Assembly (NCBI GenBank): GCA_016794585.1
Contig: JAEUJM010000013.1
Coordinates: 1-64,000, forward strand
DNA from: Acidimicrobiales bacterium
Lineage (GTDB): Bacteria > Actinomycetota > Acidimicrobiia > Acidimicrobiales > DATDAH01
DNA length: 64,000 nt
Direction of reading: 5' to 3'
The position numbers and the translations under genes were made by a program. The notes below the pieces were generated by a model. The model made no database searches and was not told where the DNA came from. It saw nothing but the letters and a program-made list of their open reading frames with translations. Positions 1 through 7,796 of this stretch are shown one piece after another. How positions within the stretch are numbered: position 1 is the stretch's first letter; every line of letters starts with the position of its first letter.

Positions 1-1851
1 GGCCCCGAAGCGGTCGAAGAGGTCCCAGGGGTCCATGACGTTGCCCTTGGACTTGGACATCTTCGCCCCGTGCTCGTCGACGATGTGCCCGAGGCACACC
101 ACGTTGCGGTACGGCGTCCGGTCGAACACCAGGGTGTTGACCGCGAGCAGCGAGTAGAACCAGCCCCGGGTCTGATCGATGGCCTCGCAGATGAAATCGG
201 CGGGGAACGCCTCCGAGAAGTGGTCGTCGGTGGCGAACGGGTGGTGGTGCTGTGCGGACGGCATCGAGCCAGAGTCGAACCAGGCGTCGAGCACGGGTGC
301 CAAGCGGCTGGCGGGCGCGTCGCAGCCATCGACCGGACAGGCGAAGCCGACCTCGTCGACGTAGGGGCGGTGCAGGTCGAGCTCGGACAGGTCCTGATCG
401 GCCAGCTCGGCCAGCTCGGCCACCGAGCCCACGCAGGTGTCGTGGCCGGCCTCGCAGCGCCATACGGGCAGCGGCGTGCCCCAGTAGCGGTCGCGGGACA
501 GTGCCCAGTCCACGTTGCCCTCGAGCCACTTGCCGAAGCGGCCGTGCTTGAGGTGCTCCGGGTGCCAGCCGATGACCTCGTTCTCCCGAAGGAGGTCGGC
601 GCGGCGCTCGGAGGTGCGGGCGAACCACGAGGTCTTGGCCCAGTAGAGCAGGGGCGTCCCGCAGCGCCAGCAGTGTGGGTAGGCGTGTTCGTACGCCTCC
701 TCGGCCTCGAGGCGGCCACGGGCGGTGAGGTCCTCGATGATCCCGCGATCGGCGTCCTTGACGAACTGGCCCGCCCAGGGCGTGATCTCGGCGGTGAAGG
801 CCCCATCGGGCCCGACCGGGTTCAGCACGGGCAGGTCGTGCGCCCGCCCGGTGGCGGCGTCCTCCTCGCCGAACGCCGGCGCGGTGTGGACGAGGCCGGA
901 CCCGTCGTCGGTGGTGACGTAGTCGGCGGTGACGACCCGGGCGCCGCGGTCGTCGAGCTCGAGCAGGGTGAACGGGCGCTCGTAGCGCCAGCCGGCCAGG
1001 TCGGCCGAGGTGTAGCGCTCGACCACCGGGGCCTCGGGGTACCGGCGCGACGCCGCGGCCTCGGCCATCACCAGGTCGGGGCGGTCGTCGTCGGTGTGGA
1101 CCCGGACGTAGGCGATGTCGGGGCCGATGGCCACGCCCACGTTGGAGAGAAGTGTCCACGGCGTCGTCGTCCACACGAGGAGGTCGACCGGGTCGTCGTC
1201 GGGGCGGCCGGTGACGGGGAAGCGCACGTAGATCGAGGGATCGACGACGTCCTGGTAGCCCTGGGCCACCTCGTGCGAGGAGAGCGCGGTGCCGCACCGG
1301 GGGCAGTAGGGGGAGACGCGGTGACCCTCGTAGAGGAGGCCCTTGTCCCACATCTGCTTGACCAGCCACCACACCGACTCGACGTAGGTGTTGTCGAGCG
1401 TCCAGTAGGCGTCGGCGGTGTCGATCCACGTGCCCGATCGGTCGGTGAGGGCCGTCCAGTCCTCCACGTAGCGGTGCACCGAGGCACGGCAGCGGGCGTT
1501 GAACTCGGCGACCCCGTAGGCCTCGATGTCGGCCTTGGTGGCGAGGCCCAGCTCCTTCTCCACTTCGAGCTCGACGGGGAGGCCGTGGCAGTCCCAGCCG
1601 CCCTTGCGGGGCACCTTGCGGCCGCGCATGGTCTGGAAGCGGGGGAAGATGTCCTTGTAGACGCGTGCCCAGACGTGGTGCAGGCCCGGTCGGCCGTTGG
1701 CGGTGGGCGGTCCCTCGTAGAAGATCCAGGGCACACCGTCCTTGCGGAGGCGGGCGACCTCGGCCACCACGTCGCCGTCCGACCAGCGGGCCGCCGTACG
1801 CGCCTCGAGGGCGGGGAGGTCGAGTTGAGGATCCACGGGGCCGAACGCCAT
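1..1851 (-). CDS. ileS: Isoleucyl-tRNA synthetase, N-terminal part (cut by window edge)
   Basis: Charges tRNA-Ile with isoleucine in the cytoplasm. The visible 617 codons cover the class I Rossmann catalytic domain and the inserted editing (CP1) domain. The HIGH-like region reads PPTANGRPGLHH near residue 50, as in actinobacterial IleRS, followed by HGLPVELEVEKELG. A zinc-ribbon-like CPRCG lies near residue 190. The KMSKSKGN loop lies just before the window edge, so only the anticodon-binding and C-terminal parts are missing. The ATG at 1851 follows a TACTCT -10 box by 9 bases, suggesting a leaderless message. The gene diverges from the DUF167 gene. ValRS and LeuRS are less likely because of the HGLPVE signature. 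Confidence 0.96.
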   Translation of the reverse strand, partial: MAFGPVDPQLDLPALEARTAARWSDGDVVAEVARLRKDGVPWIFYEGPPTANGRPGLHHVWARVYKDIFPRFQTMRGRKVPRKGGWDCHGLPVELEVEKELGLATKADIEAYGVAEFNARCRASVHRYVEDWTALTDRSGTWIDTADAYWTLDNTYVESVWWLVKQMWDKGLLYEGHRVSPYCPRCGTALSSHEVAQGYQDVVDPSIYVRFPVTGRPDDDPVDLLVWTTTPWTLLSNVGVAIGPDIAYVRVHTDDDRPDLVMAEAAASRRYPEAPVVERYTSADLAGWRYERPFTLLELDDRGARVVTADYVTTDDGSGLVHTAPAFGEEDAATGRAHDLPVLNPVGPDGAFTAEITPWAGQFVKDADRGIIEDLTARGRLEAEEAYEHAYPHCWRCGTPLLYWAKTSWFARTSERRADLLRENEVIGWHPEHLKHGRFGKWLEGNVDWALSRDRYWGTPLPVWRCEAGHDTCVGSVAELAELADQDLSELDLHRPYVDEVGFACPVDGCDAPASRLAPVLDAWFDSGSMPSAQHHHPFATDDHFSEAFPADFICEAIDQTRGWFYSLLAVNTLVFDRTPYRNVVCLGHIVDEHGAKMSKSKGNVMDPWDLFDRFGA

Positions 1852-1860
1852 AGCGCCCTT

Positions 1861-1866
1861 AGAGTA
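1861..1866 (-). promoter_or_regulatory. -10 box for ileS (TACTCT), leaderless
   Basis: TACTCT on the minus strand ends 9 bases before the ileS ATG. The position fits transcription starting at or near the start codon. No clear -35 is visible. Confidence 0.5.
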
Positions 1867-1965
1867 AGAGGTGGCGCGCCCGGTACGGCGCGTCGGCCGC
1901 ATCATTCGGTGCCGCCGACCCCGAGGAGCCACCGTGAGCAGCTCGCCGAGCGAGGAGGCGTCCCC

Positions 1966-2328
1966 ATGAGCAGCGTGTACGAGCTGGACGACGACGGTGG
2001 GGTGCTCATCGCCGTCCACGCCCAGCCGGGTGCGGGCCGGTCGCACGTCGTGGGCCGCCACGGCGACGCGTTGAAGGTCCGTGTGGCGGTGCCCCCGGTC
2101 AACGACCGAGCCAACGCGGCCATCGCCGCGCTGCTGGCCGAGCAGTTCGGGGTGAAGGACAAGGACGTGGCGTTGGTCAGCGGCGGCAAGAGCCGACAGA
2201 AGCGCTTCCGCATCACCGGCGTCGACCCCGAGGAGGTCGACCGGCTCATCGAGGCGGCCCTCGACACCGGGAATAGCGTCCCCGGCCGTGGCGTTCGAGA
2301 GCCACGTCCACCCACGACCCAACCTTGA
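1966..2328 (+). CDS. DUF167 (YggU-family) protein
   Basis: A 120-residue protein of the DUF167/YggU family, small conserved proteins of unknown biochemical role. The family core is visible: VHAQPGAGRS, LKVRVAVPPVNDRANAA and LVSGGKSRQKRFRI. The ATG at 1966 was chosen because GGAGG lies 6-10 bases upstream; the open frame runs much further upstream but only antisense to ileS. About 20 proline- and arginine-rich residues after the domain are not part of the family core. Its stop codon overlaps the -35 hexamer of the next promoter. Confidence 0.88.
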   Translation: MSSVYELDDDGGVLIAVHAQPGAGRSHVVGRHGDALKVRVAVPPVNDRANAAIAALLAEQFGVKDKDVALVSGGKSRQKRFRITGVDPEEVDRLIEAALDTGNSVPGRGVREPRPPTTQP

Positions 2329-2353
2329 CCTCCGACGGTCTCTGGCGTACAGT
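2325..2353 (+). promoter_or_regulatory. Sigma70-type promoter for the DksA-like gene
   Basis: TTGACC at 2325-2330 and TACAGT at 2348-2353 are separated by exactly 17 bases. This is the best consensus promoter in the window. It predicts a start near 2360 and a leader of about 65 bases before the ATG at 2424. Confidence 0.7.
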
Positions 2354-2423
2354 CCGGCACCTTTTGCCCGCCAGGTCCTGACCGGAGGGCGGCGCCGGAG
2401 GGCTCGACGAGGATCGGAGTTCC

Positions 2424-3125
2424 ATGCCGAGAGCCACTGCAGCCGAAGCGAAGTCGACGCGCGCCACCAAGGGTGCGACGGCGAAGAAGACGACATCCAC
2501 CAAGAAGGCGCCCGCCAAGAAGGCCGCGCCGTCCGCAAAGGAATCCCCCGTGAAGAAGGCCTCGGCCTCCAAGACGCCGGCCAAGAAGGCAGCGCCGGCC
2601 GCCAAGAAGGCGGCGCCGGCCGCCAAGAAGGCGGCGCCGGCCGCCAAGAAGGCGACCGCAGCCACCAAGACGCCCGCCGCCAAGGCGCCGGCCAAGAAGT
2701 CGGCGAAGGCCGCCCGCAAGCGGGTCACGCCCGCGGCGAAGAAGGCCCCGGCCAAGCTCGACGCCTTCCAGACCAAGCGGCGGGAGGACCTGCTGGCCGA
2801 GCGCGCCACCTACGAGCGACAGGCCGACTCGCTCCAGGCCGAGGCCGATCAGCTCGCGGCCGAGCGCGAGCCCGGTGACGTCCAGTTCGACGAGGAGTCC
2901 GGTGAAGGCGACACCCTCGCGGTCGAGCGTGAGCGTGACCTCGCCCTGAGCGCCCAGGCCCGGGCCGCCATCGACGAGATCGATGCGGCGCTCCAGCGAC
3001 TCATCGACGGCACCTACGGCATCTGCGAGCGGTGCGGCAAGAACATCGGCAAGCCCCGGCTGGAGGCACTCCCGCACGCGGCGCTCTGCATCGACTGCAA
3101 AGCGGGCGGCCTCGGCCGCCTCTGA
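2424..3125 (+). CDS. DksA/TraR-type zinc-finger protein with histone-H1-like N-terminal tail
   Basis: A 233-residue two-part protein. Residues 1 to about 110 are almost entirely Lys, Ala, Pro, Thr and Ser, built from AAKKAAP-like repeats as in bacterial histone-H1-like (Hc1/AlgP-type) DNA-binding tails. Residues about 112-233 form a DksA/TraR-like part: a helical stretch beginning KLDAFQTKRREDLLAER, an acidic segment, then a four-cysteine zinc finger (CERCG, then CIDC near the C-terminus). DksA-family proteins bind RNA polymerase through the secondary channel. Here the tail suggests DNA binding too, which is inference. The ATG at 2424 follows GGATCGGAG. It sits 10 bases ahead of lspA and probably shares its transcript. 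Confidence 0.85.
   Translation: MPRATAAEAKSTRATKGATAKKTTSTKKAPAKKAAPSAKESPVKKASASKTPAKKAAPAAKKAAPAAKKAAPAAKKATAATKTPAAKAPAKKSAKAARKRVTPAAKKAPAKLDAFQTKRREDLLAERATYERQADSLQAEADQLAAEREPGDVQFDEESGEGDTLAVERERDLALSAQARAAIDEIDAALQRLIDGTYGICERCGKNIGKPRLEALPHAALCIDCKAGGLGRL
2586..2655 (+). repeat. In-frame 21-bp tandem repeat (codes for AAKKAAP)
   Basis: About three near-identical copies of a 21-base unit coding for seven residues (Ala-Pro-Ala-Ala-Lys-Lys-Ala) lie inside the histone-like tail. The unit keeps the reading frame, so copy number could vary without breaking the gene. Confidence 0.75.
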
Positions 3126-3135
3126 GGCGGTGCCC

Positions 3136-3738
3136 ATGGCTGATGGCCGCGGCTCCGGCCGCCATCTCGTGCTCATGGGTTCGGTCGCGGTCGCGGTGCT
3201 CGCCGCCGACCAGCTGTCGAAGTCGTGGGCGGTCGAGCGGCTGTCCGACGGCCGAACCATCGACCTCATCGGGAGCCTCCGCTTCAACCTCGCGTTCAAC
3301 AGCGGCGCCGCGTTCAGCCGCGGGACGGGCTTCGGGCCGGTGATCGCAGTCCTCGCCGTGCTGCTCATCGCCGCGCTGCTCTGGACGGGTCGATCGGCGA
3401 CGTCGAAGCTGAGCGCGGTCGCCGTCGGCCTCATCGTGGGTGGGGCGGTGGGCAACCTCACCGATCGGCTGCTGCGCGACGGGCCGGGCGGGTTCCTCGG
3501 GGGTGCGGTCGTGGACTTCGTCGACCTCCAGTGGTGGCCGATCTTCAACGTCGCTGACAGCGCGGTCGTGGTCGGCGGCATCCTGCTCGTGCTCAGCGCC
3601 GGCTTCAGCGGAAGGGACCGCGACGAGTCCGATGACGCGGCGCCCTCGGGCGACGCGAGCGGCGACGCACCCGATCCTCAGGGCGCGCCGGCGGCCGGGG
3701 ACGCGGACGACGGGCACCGCACCGAGCCCTCCCGGTGA
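3136..3738 (+). CDS. lspA: Lipoprotein signal peptidase II
   Basis: Membrane aspartyl protease that removes the signal peptide of prolipoproteins after lipidation. The 200-residue protein has about four membrane helices. The conserved family segments are NLAFNSGAAF, GGAVGNLTDR, VVDFVD and FNVADSA; the catalytic aspartates should be those in VVDF (about residue 127) and NVAD (about 141). About 40 acidic, Gly/Asp-rich residues follow the last helix and are not part of the family core. ATG 3136 is used; GTG 3130 is an in-frame alternative. The stop overlaps the rluD start (GTGA), as expected for a coupled pair. Confidence 0.93.
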   Translation: MADGRGSGRHLVLMGSVAVAVLAADQLSKSWAVERLSDGRTIDLIGSLRFNLAFNSGAAFSRGTGFGPVIAVLAVLLIAALLWTGRSATSKLSAVAVGLIVGGAVGNLTDRLLRDGPGGFLGGAVVDFVDLQWWPIFNVADSAVVVGGILLVLSAGFSGRDRDESDDAAPSGDASGDAPDPQGAPAAGDADDGHRTEPSR

Positions 3739-4652
3739 GCGCGGAGGAGCAGGTCGTCCCGGAGGCCCTGGACGGCGAGCGGGTCGACCGTGTCGTGTCC
3801 TTCGTGACCGGCTGCAGCCGGTCGACCGCGGCAGCGCTCGTGGCGGCCGGATCGGTGCTGGTGGACGGGAAGCCCGTCACCACCCGGTCGACGCGGGTCG
3901 AGGCGGGCCAGGTCGTCACCGTGCCGGAGGTCGAGGACACCCCCGTCGGCTGCGAGCCGGACCCGTCGGTCGAGCTGACCATCGTGTTCGAGGACGACAG
4001 CGTGCTCGTGGTGGACAAGCCCGCCGGCCTGGTGGTGCACCCTGGCGCCGGCCATGACCGCGGCACCCTCGTGCAGGGGGCCCTGGCCCACGCCCCGGGC
4101 CTCGCGGGCGTGGGCGACCCCGCCCGGCCCGGCATCGTGCACCGCCTCGACCACGGGACGTCCGGGCTGCTGGTGGTGGCCAAGAACCCCGAGGCCTACG
4201 GGTCGCTGGTCGACCAGTTCGGCTCCCGCACCGTCGAGCGCCGCTACCTGGCGCTGGTGTGGGGCCACCCCGAGGACGAGGCCGGCCTCATCGACGCGCC
4301 GATCGGGCGGTCCGTGCGTCGCCCGACCCGCATGACCGTCTCGGCATCGGGGCGTGAGGCCCGCACCCGCTTCGAGGTCCAGGAGCGCTTCGCCCACCCC
4401 GTGGACACCGCGCTCATCGCCTGTCGGCTCGAGACGGGACGCACCCACCAGATCCGGGTGCACCTCTCCGCCATCGGCCACGCGGTCGTGGGCGACGACC
4501 AGTACGGCGGGGCGCGGCAGTCGCTCCCGACTGGGCGCCCCCTGTTGCACGCCGCCACCCTCGGCTTCAGCCACCCGGCCACGGGCGAGCACGTCGCCTT
4601 CGAATCGCCCTTGCCGCCCGACTTCAGCGAGGTGCTCGAGCGCCTGTCGTAG
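3735..4652 (+). CDS. rluD: RluA-family pseudouridine synthase (RluD-like)
   Basis: Converts uridines in rRNA (23S for RluD proper) to pseudouridine. The 305-residue protein has an N-terminal S4 RNA-binding domain (residues about 14-70) and the RluA catalytic domain. Motif HRLDHGTSG carries the catalytic Asp at about 139. Later motifs ETGRTHQIRVHL and VVGDDQYGG are typical. The GTG start overlaps the lspA stop by four bases. The lspA-rluD pair is conserved in actinobacteria. The exact target uridines cannot be read from sequence, so RluC or RluA specificity is possible. Confidence 0.92.
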   Translation: MSAEEQVVPEALDGERVDRVVSFVTGCSRSTAAALVAAGSVLVDGKPVTTRSTRVEAGQVVTVPEVEDTPVGCEPDPSVELTIVFEDDSVLVVDKPAGLVVHPGAGHDRGTLVQGALAHAPGLAGVGDPARPGIVHRLDHGTSGLLVVAKNPEAYGSLVDQFGSRTVERRYLALVWGHPEDEAGLIDAPIGRSVRRPTRMTVSASGREARTRFEVQERFAHPVDTALIACRLETGRTHQIRVHLSAIGHAVVGDDQYGGARQSLPTGRPLLHAATLGFSHPATGEHVAFESPLPPDFSEVLERLS

Positions 4653-4657
4653 TGCGT

Positions 4658-5236
4658 TCAGACCTCGGTGAGGTCGGGCTCGGGATCGGCCTCGGGGGTG
4701 GCGAGCGCAGCGTCGTCCATCTCGGCGGTCTCGCCTGACCCTCCCGTCTCGCCCGTCTCGTCCGACCCGCCCGTCTCGTCGGCGTCGTCCGCGCCGGGCC
4801 AGGGCAGTTGGCCCTTGGTCATCCCGGCCAGGTCGGCGAGGTGGTAGGAGTCGAGGAACCGGCGCATGTGCTCACCGGCGTCGCCCCAGATGGCGAGCAG
4901 CACGCACTGGCCCTCGTGGTCGCACGCCCCGTTGGTGTGGGGCTCGCCGAAGTCACCGGCGACGATGGGTCCGTCGACCGCGCTCACGATGTCGGAGAGG
5001 CTGATCTCCTCGGGGGAGCGGGCCAGCACGTACCCGCCGCCGACGCCCCGCTTCGAGCGCACGAGACCGGCGCCCTTCAGGGCGAGGAGGATCTGCTCGA
5101 GGTACGGCTGGGGGAGGCCGGTGCGCTCGGCGATGTCGCGTACCGACGTCGGCCCCTCGCCCGCCGAGTGCAGGGCCAGCGACAGCAGCGCACGGCTGGC
5201 GTAATCACCCCGGGTCGACACCTTCACGCCCGCCAT
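4658..5236 (-). CDS. Rrf2-family transcriptional regulator
   Basis: A 192-residue winged-helix regulator of the Rrf2 family (IscR, NsrR, CymR relatives). Residues about 5-90 contain the family core: YASRALLSLA, VRDIAERTGLPQPYLEQIL (recognition helix) and KRGVGGGYVLAR. Only two cysteines, about 105 and 111, occupy the region where Fe-S members carry three, so the cluster ligand set is incomplete or uses another residue. The C-terminal ~45 residues are a low-complexity Gly/Glu/Thr/Asp tail. It converges on rluD with only 5 bases between stop codons and diverges from the phosphodiesterase-like gene at 5280. Confidence 0.9.
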   Translation of the reverse strand: MAGVKVSTRGDYASRALLSLALHSAGEGPTSVRDIAERTGLPQPYLEQILLALKGAGLVRSKRGVGGGYVLARSPEEISLSDIVSAVDGPIVAGDFGEPHTNGACDHEGQCVLLAIWGDAGEHMRRFLDSYHLADLAGMTKGQLPWPGADDADETGGSDETGETGGSGETAEMDDAALATPEADPEPDLTEV

Positions 5237-5279
5237 CGTAGGACCACCCGCCCGCAGAACTGGCCGACGGCGGGCGGAG

Positions 5280-6437
5280 GTGATGGAGTGTGAGCACGAC
5301 CGGCCGCCCGAGGCCGGCCTCGAAAGGACCGAGGTGGGCGATCATCCACTTGTCCCCGACTACGGGGGCGCCTGTCTGAGCAACGTGGTCCCCGCCCTGC
5401 TCGAGCCGGGCGAGACCACGCCGTCCTGGTTGCCCTCCGTGGCGGCCGAGGCCGACCAGGTGGTCCTGCTCCTGCTCGACGGGCTCGGGTGGGACCAGCT
5501 CGAGGCCCGCCGCCATCTGGCCCCCAACCTGAGCGCCATGGCCGGCGCCGACATCCTGACCGTGGCCCCGAGCACCACCGCCACTGCCCTCACCTCCCTG
5601 GCCACCGGCACCGCCCCGGGCGAGCACGGTGTGGTGGGCTACCGGATCCTCGAGCAGGGCGACGTGCTGAACATCCTGCGGTGGAGCACCGCCTCGGGGG
5701 ACGCCCGCAAGCGCATCGAGCCTCGCTCGGTGCAGTCGGCCCCGGCCTTCGGCGCCCAGCGCCCGCCCGTGGTCACCCGCGCCGAGTTCGTCGACACCGG
5801 CTTCACCCAGGCCCACCTGCACCAGGTGCGCTTCACCGGGTACCGCATGCCCTCCACCCTGGTCACCGAGGTGCGCCGCCTCGCCGGCGCCGGCGAGCCG
5901 TTCGTGTACGTGTACTACGACGGGATCGACAAGGTGTCGCACGAGTACGGCCTTCGCGAGCACTACGACGCCGAGCTGGCCTTCGCCGACCGCCTCGTGG
6001 GCGACCTCCTCGCGGCGCTCCCGGCCGGCGCCGTCCTCGTGGTCACGGCCGACCACGGTCAGGTCGACGTCGGCGACAACATCGTGGCCCCCGACCCCGA
6101 GGTGCTGAGCCACGTGCGTCAGCAGTCGGGGGAGGGGCGCTTCCGTTGGCTCCACGCCGTGCCCGGCCACGAGCACGCTCTCGCCGAGGCCGCTCGCTCC
6201 TGCCACGGCGAGCAGGCATGGGTGCGCACGCTCGCCGAGATCGAGATGGAAGGCTGGTTCGGGCCCACCCTGACCGCGGCGGCTCGGGGTCGTCTCGGCG
6301 ACGTGGCCCTCGTGGCCCGGGAGGACATCTCGTTCTCCGACCCGGCCGACTCGGGCGTGTTCGAGCTCGTCGGTCGCCACGGGTCGCTCACCTCCGCCGA
6401 GATGCGCGTGCCGTTGCTCGCCGCAGCAGCCGGTTGA
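5280..6437 (+). CDS. Alkaline phosphatase/nucleotide pyrophosphatase superfamily protein
   Basis: About 385 residues of the type I phosphodiesterase/nucleotide pyrophosphatase fold. The metal-site motifs are visible: VVLLLLDGLGWD near residue 60, the nucleophile region PSTTATALTSLATG near 100, YYDGIDKVSHEYG near 218, and VTADHGQVD near 262. No signal peptide is seen, so it probably acts in the cytoplasm. GTG 5280 and ATG 5283 are adjacent; a later GTG at 5334 has a better-spaced purine-rich stretch (AAAGGACCGAG) and may be the true start. The substrate is unknown. It ends 17 bases before bpa and is likely co-transcribed with it. Confidence 0.85.
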   Translation: MMECEHDRPPEAGLERTEVGDHPLVPDYGGACLSNVVPALLEPGETTPSWLPSVAAEADQVVLLLLDGLGWDQLEARRHLAPNLSAMAGADILTVAPSTTATALTSLATGTAPGEHGVVGYRILEQGDVLNILRWSTASGDARKRIEPRSVQSAPAFGAQRPPVVTRAEFVDTGFTQAHLHQVRFTGYRMPSTLVTEVRRLAGAGEPFVYVYYDGIDKVSHEYGLREHYDAELAFADRLVGDLLAALPAGAVLVVTADHGQVDVGDNIVAPDPEVLSHVRQQSGEGRFRWLHAVPGHEHALAEAARSCHGEQAWVRTLAEIEMEGWFGPTLTAAARGRLGDVALVAREDISFSDPADSGVFELVGRHGSLTSAEMRVPLLAAAAG

Positions 6438-6454
6438 CGCGGTAGGAAGGAGCC

Positions 6455-6973
6455 ATGTCCGACACGCCCGACCAGCCGAGCTCCACCGACCCCGCCGTCG
6501 AGCGGGGCGAGATCGTCCTGCCTGACAGCGAGGTGCCCGCCGGTCCCGACGGCGACGACGACGGTCCCCGCGAGTCCGTCTCCGAGCCCGCCAAGGTGAT
6601 GCGGGTCGGCTCGATGATCAAGCAGCTCCTCGAGGAGGTGCGCTCGACCGATCTCGACGAGCCCAGCCGCGAGCGGGTCAAGGAGATCTACGAGACGTCG
6701 GTGCGCGAGCTGGCCTCGGCGCTGTCGCCCGACCTCCAGGCCGAGCTGGACCGGCTCTCGCCGCCCTTCGGTGAGGACGAGGTGCCGAGCGAGGCGGAGC
6801 TCCGCGTGGCCAAGGCCCAGCTGGTGGGGTGGCTCGAGGGCCTCTTCCACGGCATCCAGGCCACCCTGTTCGCTCAGCAGGTGGCCGCCCGACAGCAGCT
6901 CGACGGCATGCGCGGCCAGCTCCCGCCCGGCGCCGAGCCCGAGCACGCCGGCCCGGCCGGCCAGTACCTCTAG
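6455..6973 (+). CDS. bpa: Bacterial proteasome activator Bpa (DUF2587)
   Basis: ATP-independent ring activator that opens the 20S proteasome gate and helps degrade unfolded proteins (Mycobacterium Bpa/PafE). The 172-residue protein has a disordered acidic N-terminus (about 1-45), a helical core (about 45-150, beginning KVMRVGSMIKQLLEEVR) and ends in Gly-Gln-Tyr-Leu, the gate-opening motif of the family. ATG 6455 is preceded by AGGAAGGAG. This implies the organism has a proteasome, although no proteasome gene lies in this window. Its TAG stop overlaps the stop codon of the convergent enoyl-CoA hydratase gene in a shared CTAG. Confidence 0.93.
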   Translation: MSDTPDQPSSTDPAVERGEIVLPDSEVPAGPDGDDDGPRESVSEPAKVMRVGSMIKQLLEEVRSTDLDEPSRERVKEIYETSVRELASALSPDLQAELDRLSPPFGEDEVPSEAELRVAKAQLVGWLEGLFHGIQATLFAQQVAARQQLDGMRGQLPPGAEPEHAGPAGQYL

Positions 6974-7647
6974 AGATCGAGGGTGGCGCCGGCCTCGATG
7001 CCGGCGAAGCGCAGGATCTTGGCCTTGGTCGTCATCAGCAGCTCCCGCGGCGCGGCGGCGGTCGCCTCGGCGACGGCGAGGGCCTCGCCGAGCAGACGAT
7101 CCGGGGCCATGACGGCCCGCAACAGGCCGAGCCGGTGGGCTTCGGCGGCGTCGATCTCGCGCCCGGTGAGACACAGGTCGCGCGCCGTGGCCCCGCCCAC
7201 CAGCTCCCGCAAGGGCGAGTAGACGACCGGGCCGAACGTCCGCTCGGGGTGGGCGAAGCGGGCCGTGTCCGCCCCGATGCGCACGTCGCAGAGCACCGCG
7301 AGGTCGAAGCCGCCGGCGATGGCGGGGCCGTTGACGGCGGCCACGACGGGGAGGGGGAACCGCAGCACCGTGGCGTGGTAGCGGTCGCTCGAGGCCCAGA
7401 GGCGCTCGGCGAGTGCCGGGTCCTCGGCTGCCGCAGTGAACTCGCCGAGGTCGAACCCCGCCGAGAAGGTGGAGCCGGCGCCGGTGAGCACGACGCAGCG
7501 CACGGTCTCGTCGGCGGCGAGGACGTCGAAGGTGTCGCTCAGGGCGTCACGCAGCTCGATGGAGAGGGCGTTGCGCCGGTCCGGGCGGTCGAGGGTGAGC
7601 ACGGCCACGCCGTCGGCGGGTCGCTCCTCACGGAGGGGGCGGGACAT
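6970..7647 (-). CDS. Enoyl-CoA hydratase/isomerase family protein
   Basis: A 225-residue crotonase-fold protein, likely acting on an acyl-CoA in fatty-acid or amino-acid breakdown. Family landmarks are LTLDRPDRRNALS near residue 17, the oxyanion-hole segment FSAGFDLGEF near 61, and NGPAIAGGFDLAVLCD near 105. At 225 residues it is at the short end of the family. ATG 7647 is chosen; the frame continues 40 codons upstream without coding character. It is not MenB: the naphthoate-synthase SGGDQ segment is absent. It diverges from dnaE across a 149-base region containing two palindromes. Confidence 0.88.
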   Translation of the reverse strand: MSRPLREERPADGVAVLTLDRPDRRNALSIELRDALSDTFDVLAADETVRCVVLTGAGSTFSAGFDLGEFTAAAEDPALAERLWASSDRYHATVLRFPLPVVAAVNGPAIAGGFDLAVLCDVRIGADTARFAHPERTFGPVVYSPLRELVGGATARDLCLTGREIDAAEAHRLGLLRAVMAPDRLLGEALAVAEATAAAPRELLMTTKAKILRFAGIEAGATLDL

Positions 7648-7700
7648 CGGAGGCAGCGTTCCTCTCGTTCGGCTACCGTGGCGAATCACACGGATGTAAC

Positions 7701-7721
7701 TCATCCCCAGGCTGGGGATGA
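7701..7721. promoter_or_regulatory. Palindrome in the echA-like/dnaE divergent region
   Basis: TCATCCCCA and TGGGGATGA are perfect 9-base arms around a 3-base centre. Its place between divergent genes suits a dimeric regulator's operator. It could also be a hairpin in the leader of the hydratase gene. Confidence 0.4.
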
Positions 7722-7725
7722 CGCT

Positions 7726-7743
7726 TGTGGACCGTGTGTGGAC
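7726..7743 (+). promoter_or_regulatory. Phased direct repeat TGTGGAC x2 upstream of dnaE
   Basis: TGTGGAC occurs at 7726-7732 and 7737-7743, spaced 11 bases, about one helical turn. It resembles part of a DnaA box (TGTGGATAA) but lacks the last bases. It may be a protein-binding site in the dnaE promoter. Confidence 0.3.
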
Positions 7744-7752
7744 AGCAGTATC

Positions 7753-7765
7753 GGCCATTTTGGCC
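7753..7765. promoter_or_regulatory. Short palindrome GGCCA-TTT-TGGCC before dnaE
   Basis: Five-base perfect arms around TTT, 32 bases before the dnaE GTG. A second potential operator or a small leader hairpin. Confidence 0.3.
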
Positions 7766-7796
7766 ACCGCACCAGTGCCAAAGGAGCCCCCGTCGG

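Noticed and set aside
70-1965. Upstream extension of the DUF167 frame
   Set aside because: It is antisense to ileS. The good ribosome-binding site and family homology both begin at 1966.
2586-2655. CRISPR-like repeat
   Set aside because: The repeats are contiguous, have no spacers and are coding (Lys/Ala tail).
6970-7647. Crotonase as MenB
   Set aside because: It lacks the MenB SGGDQ segment, is too short, and is 8 kb from the men genes.
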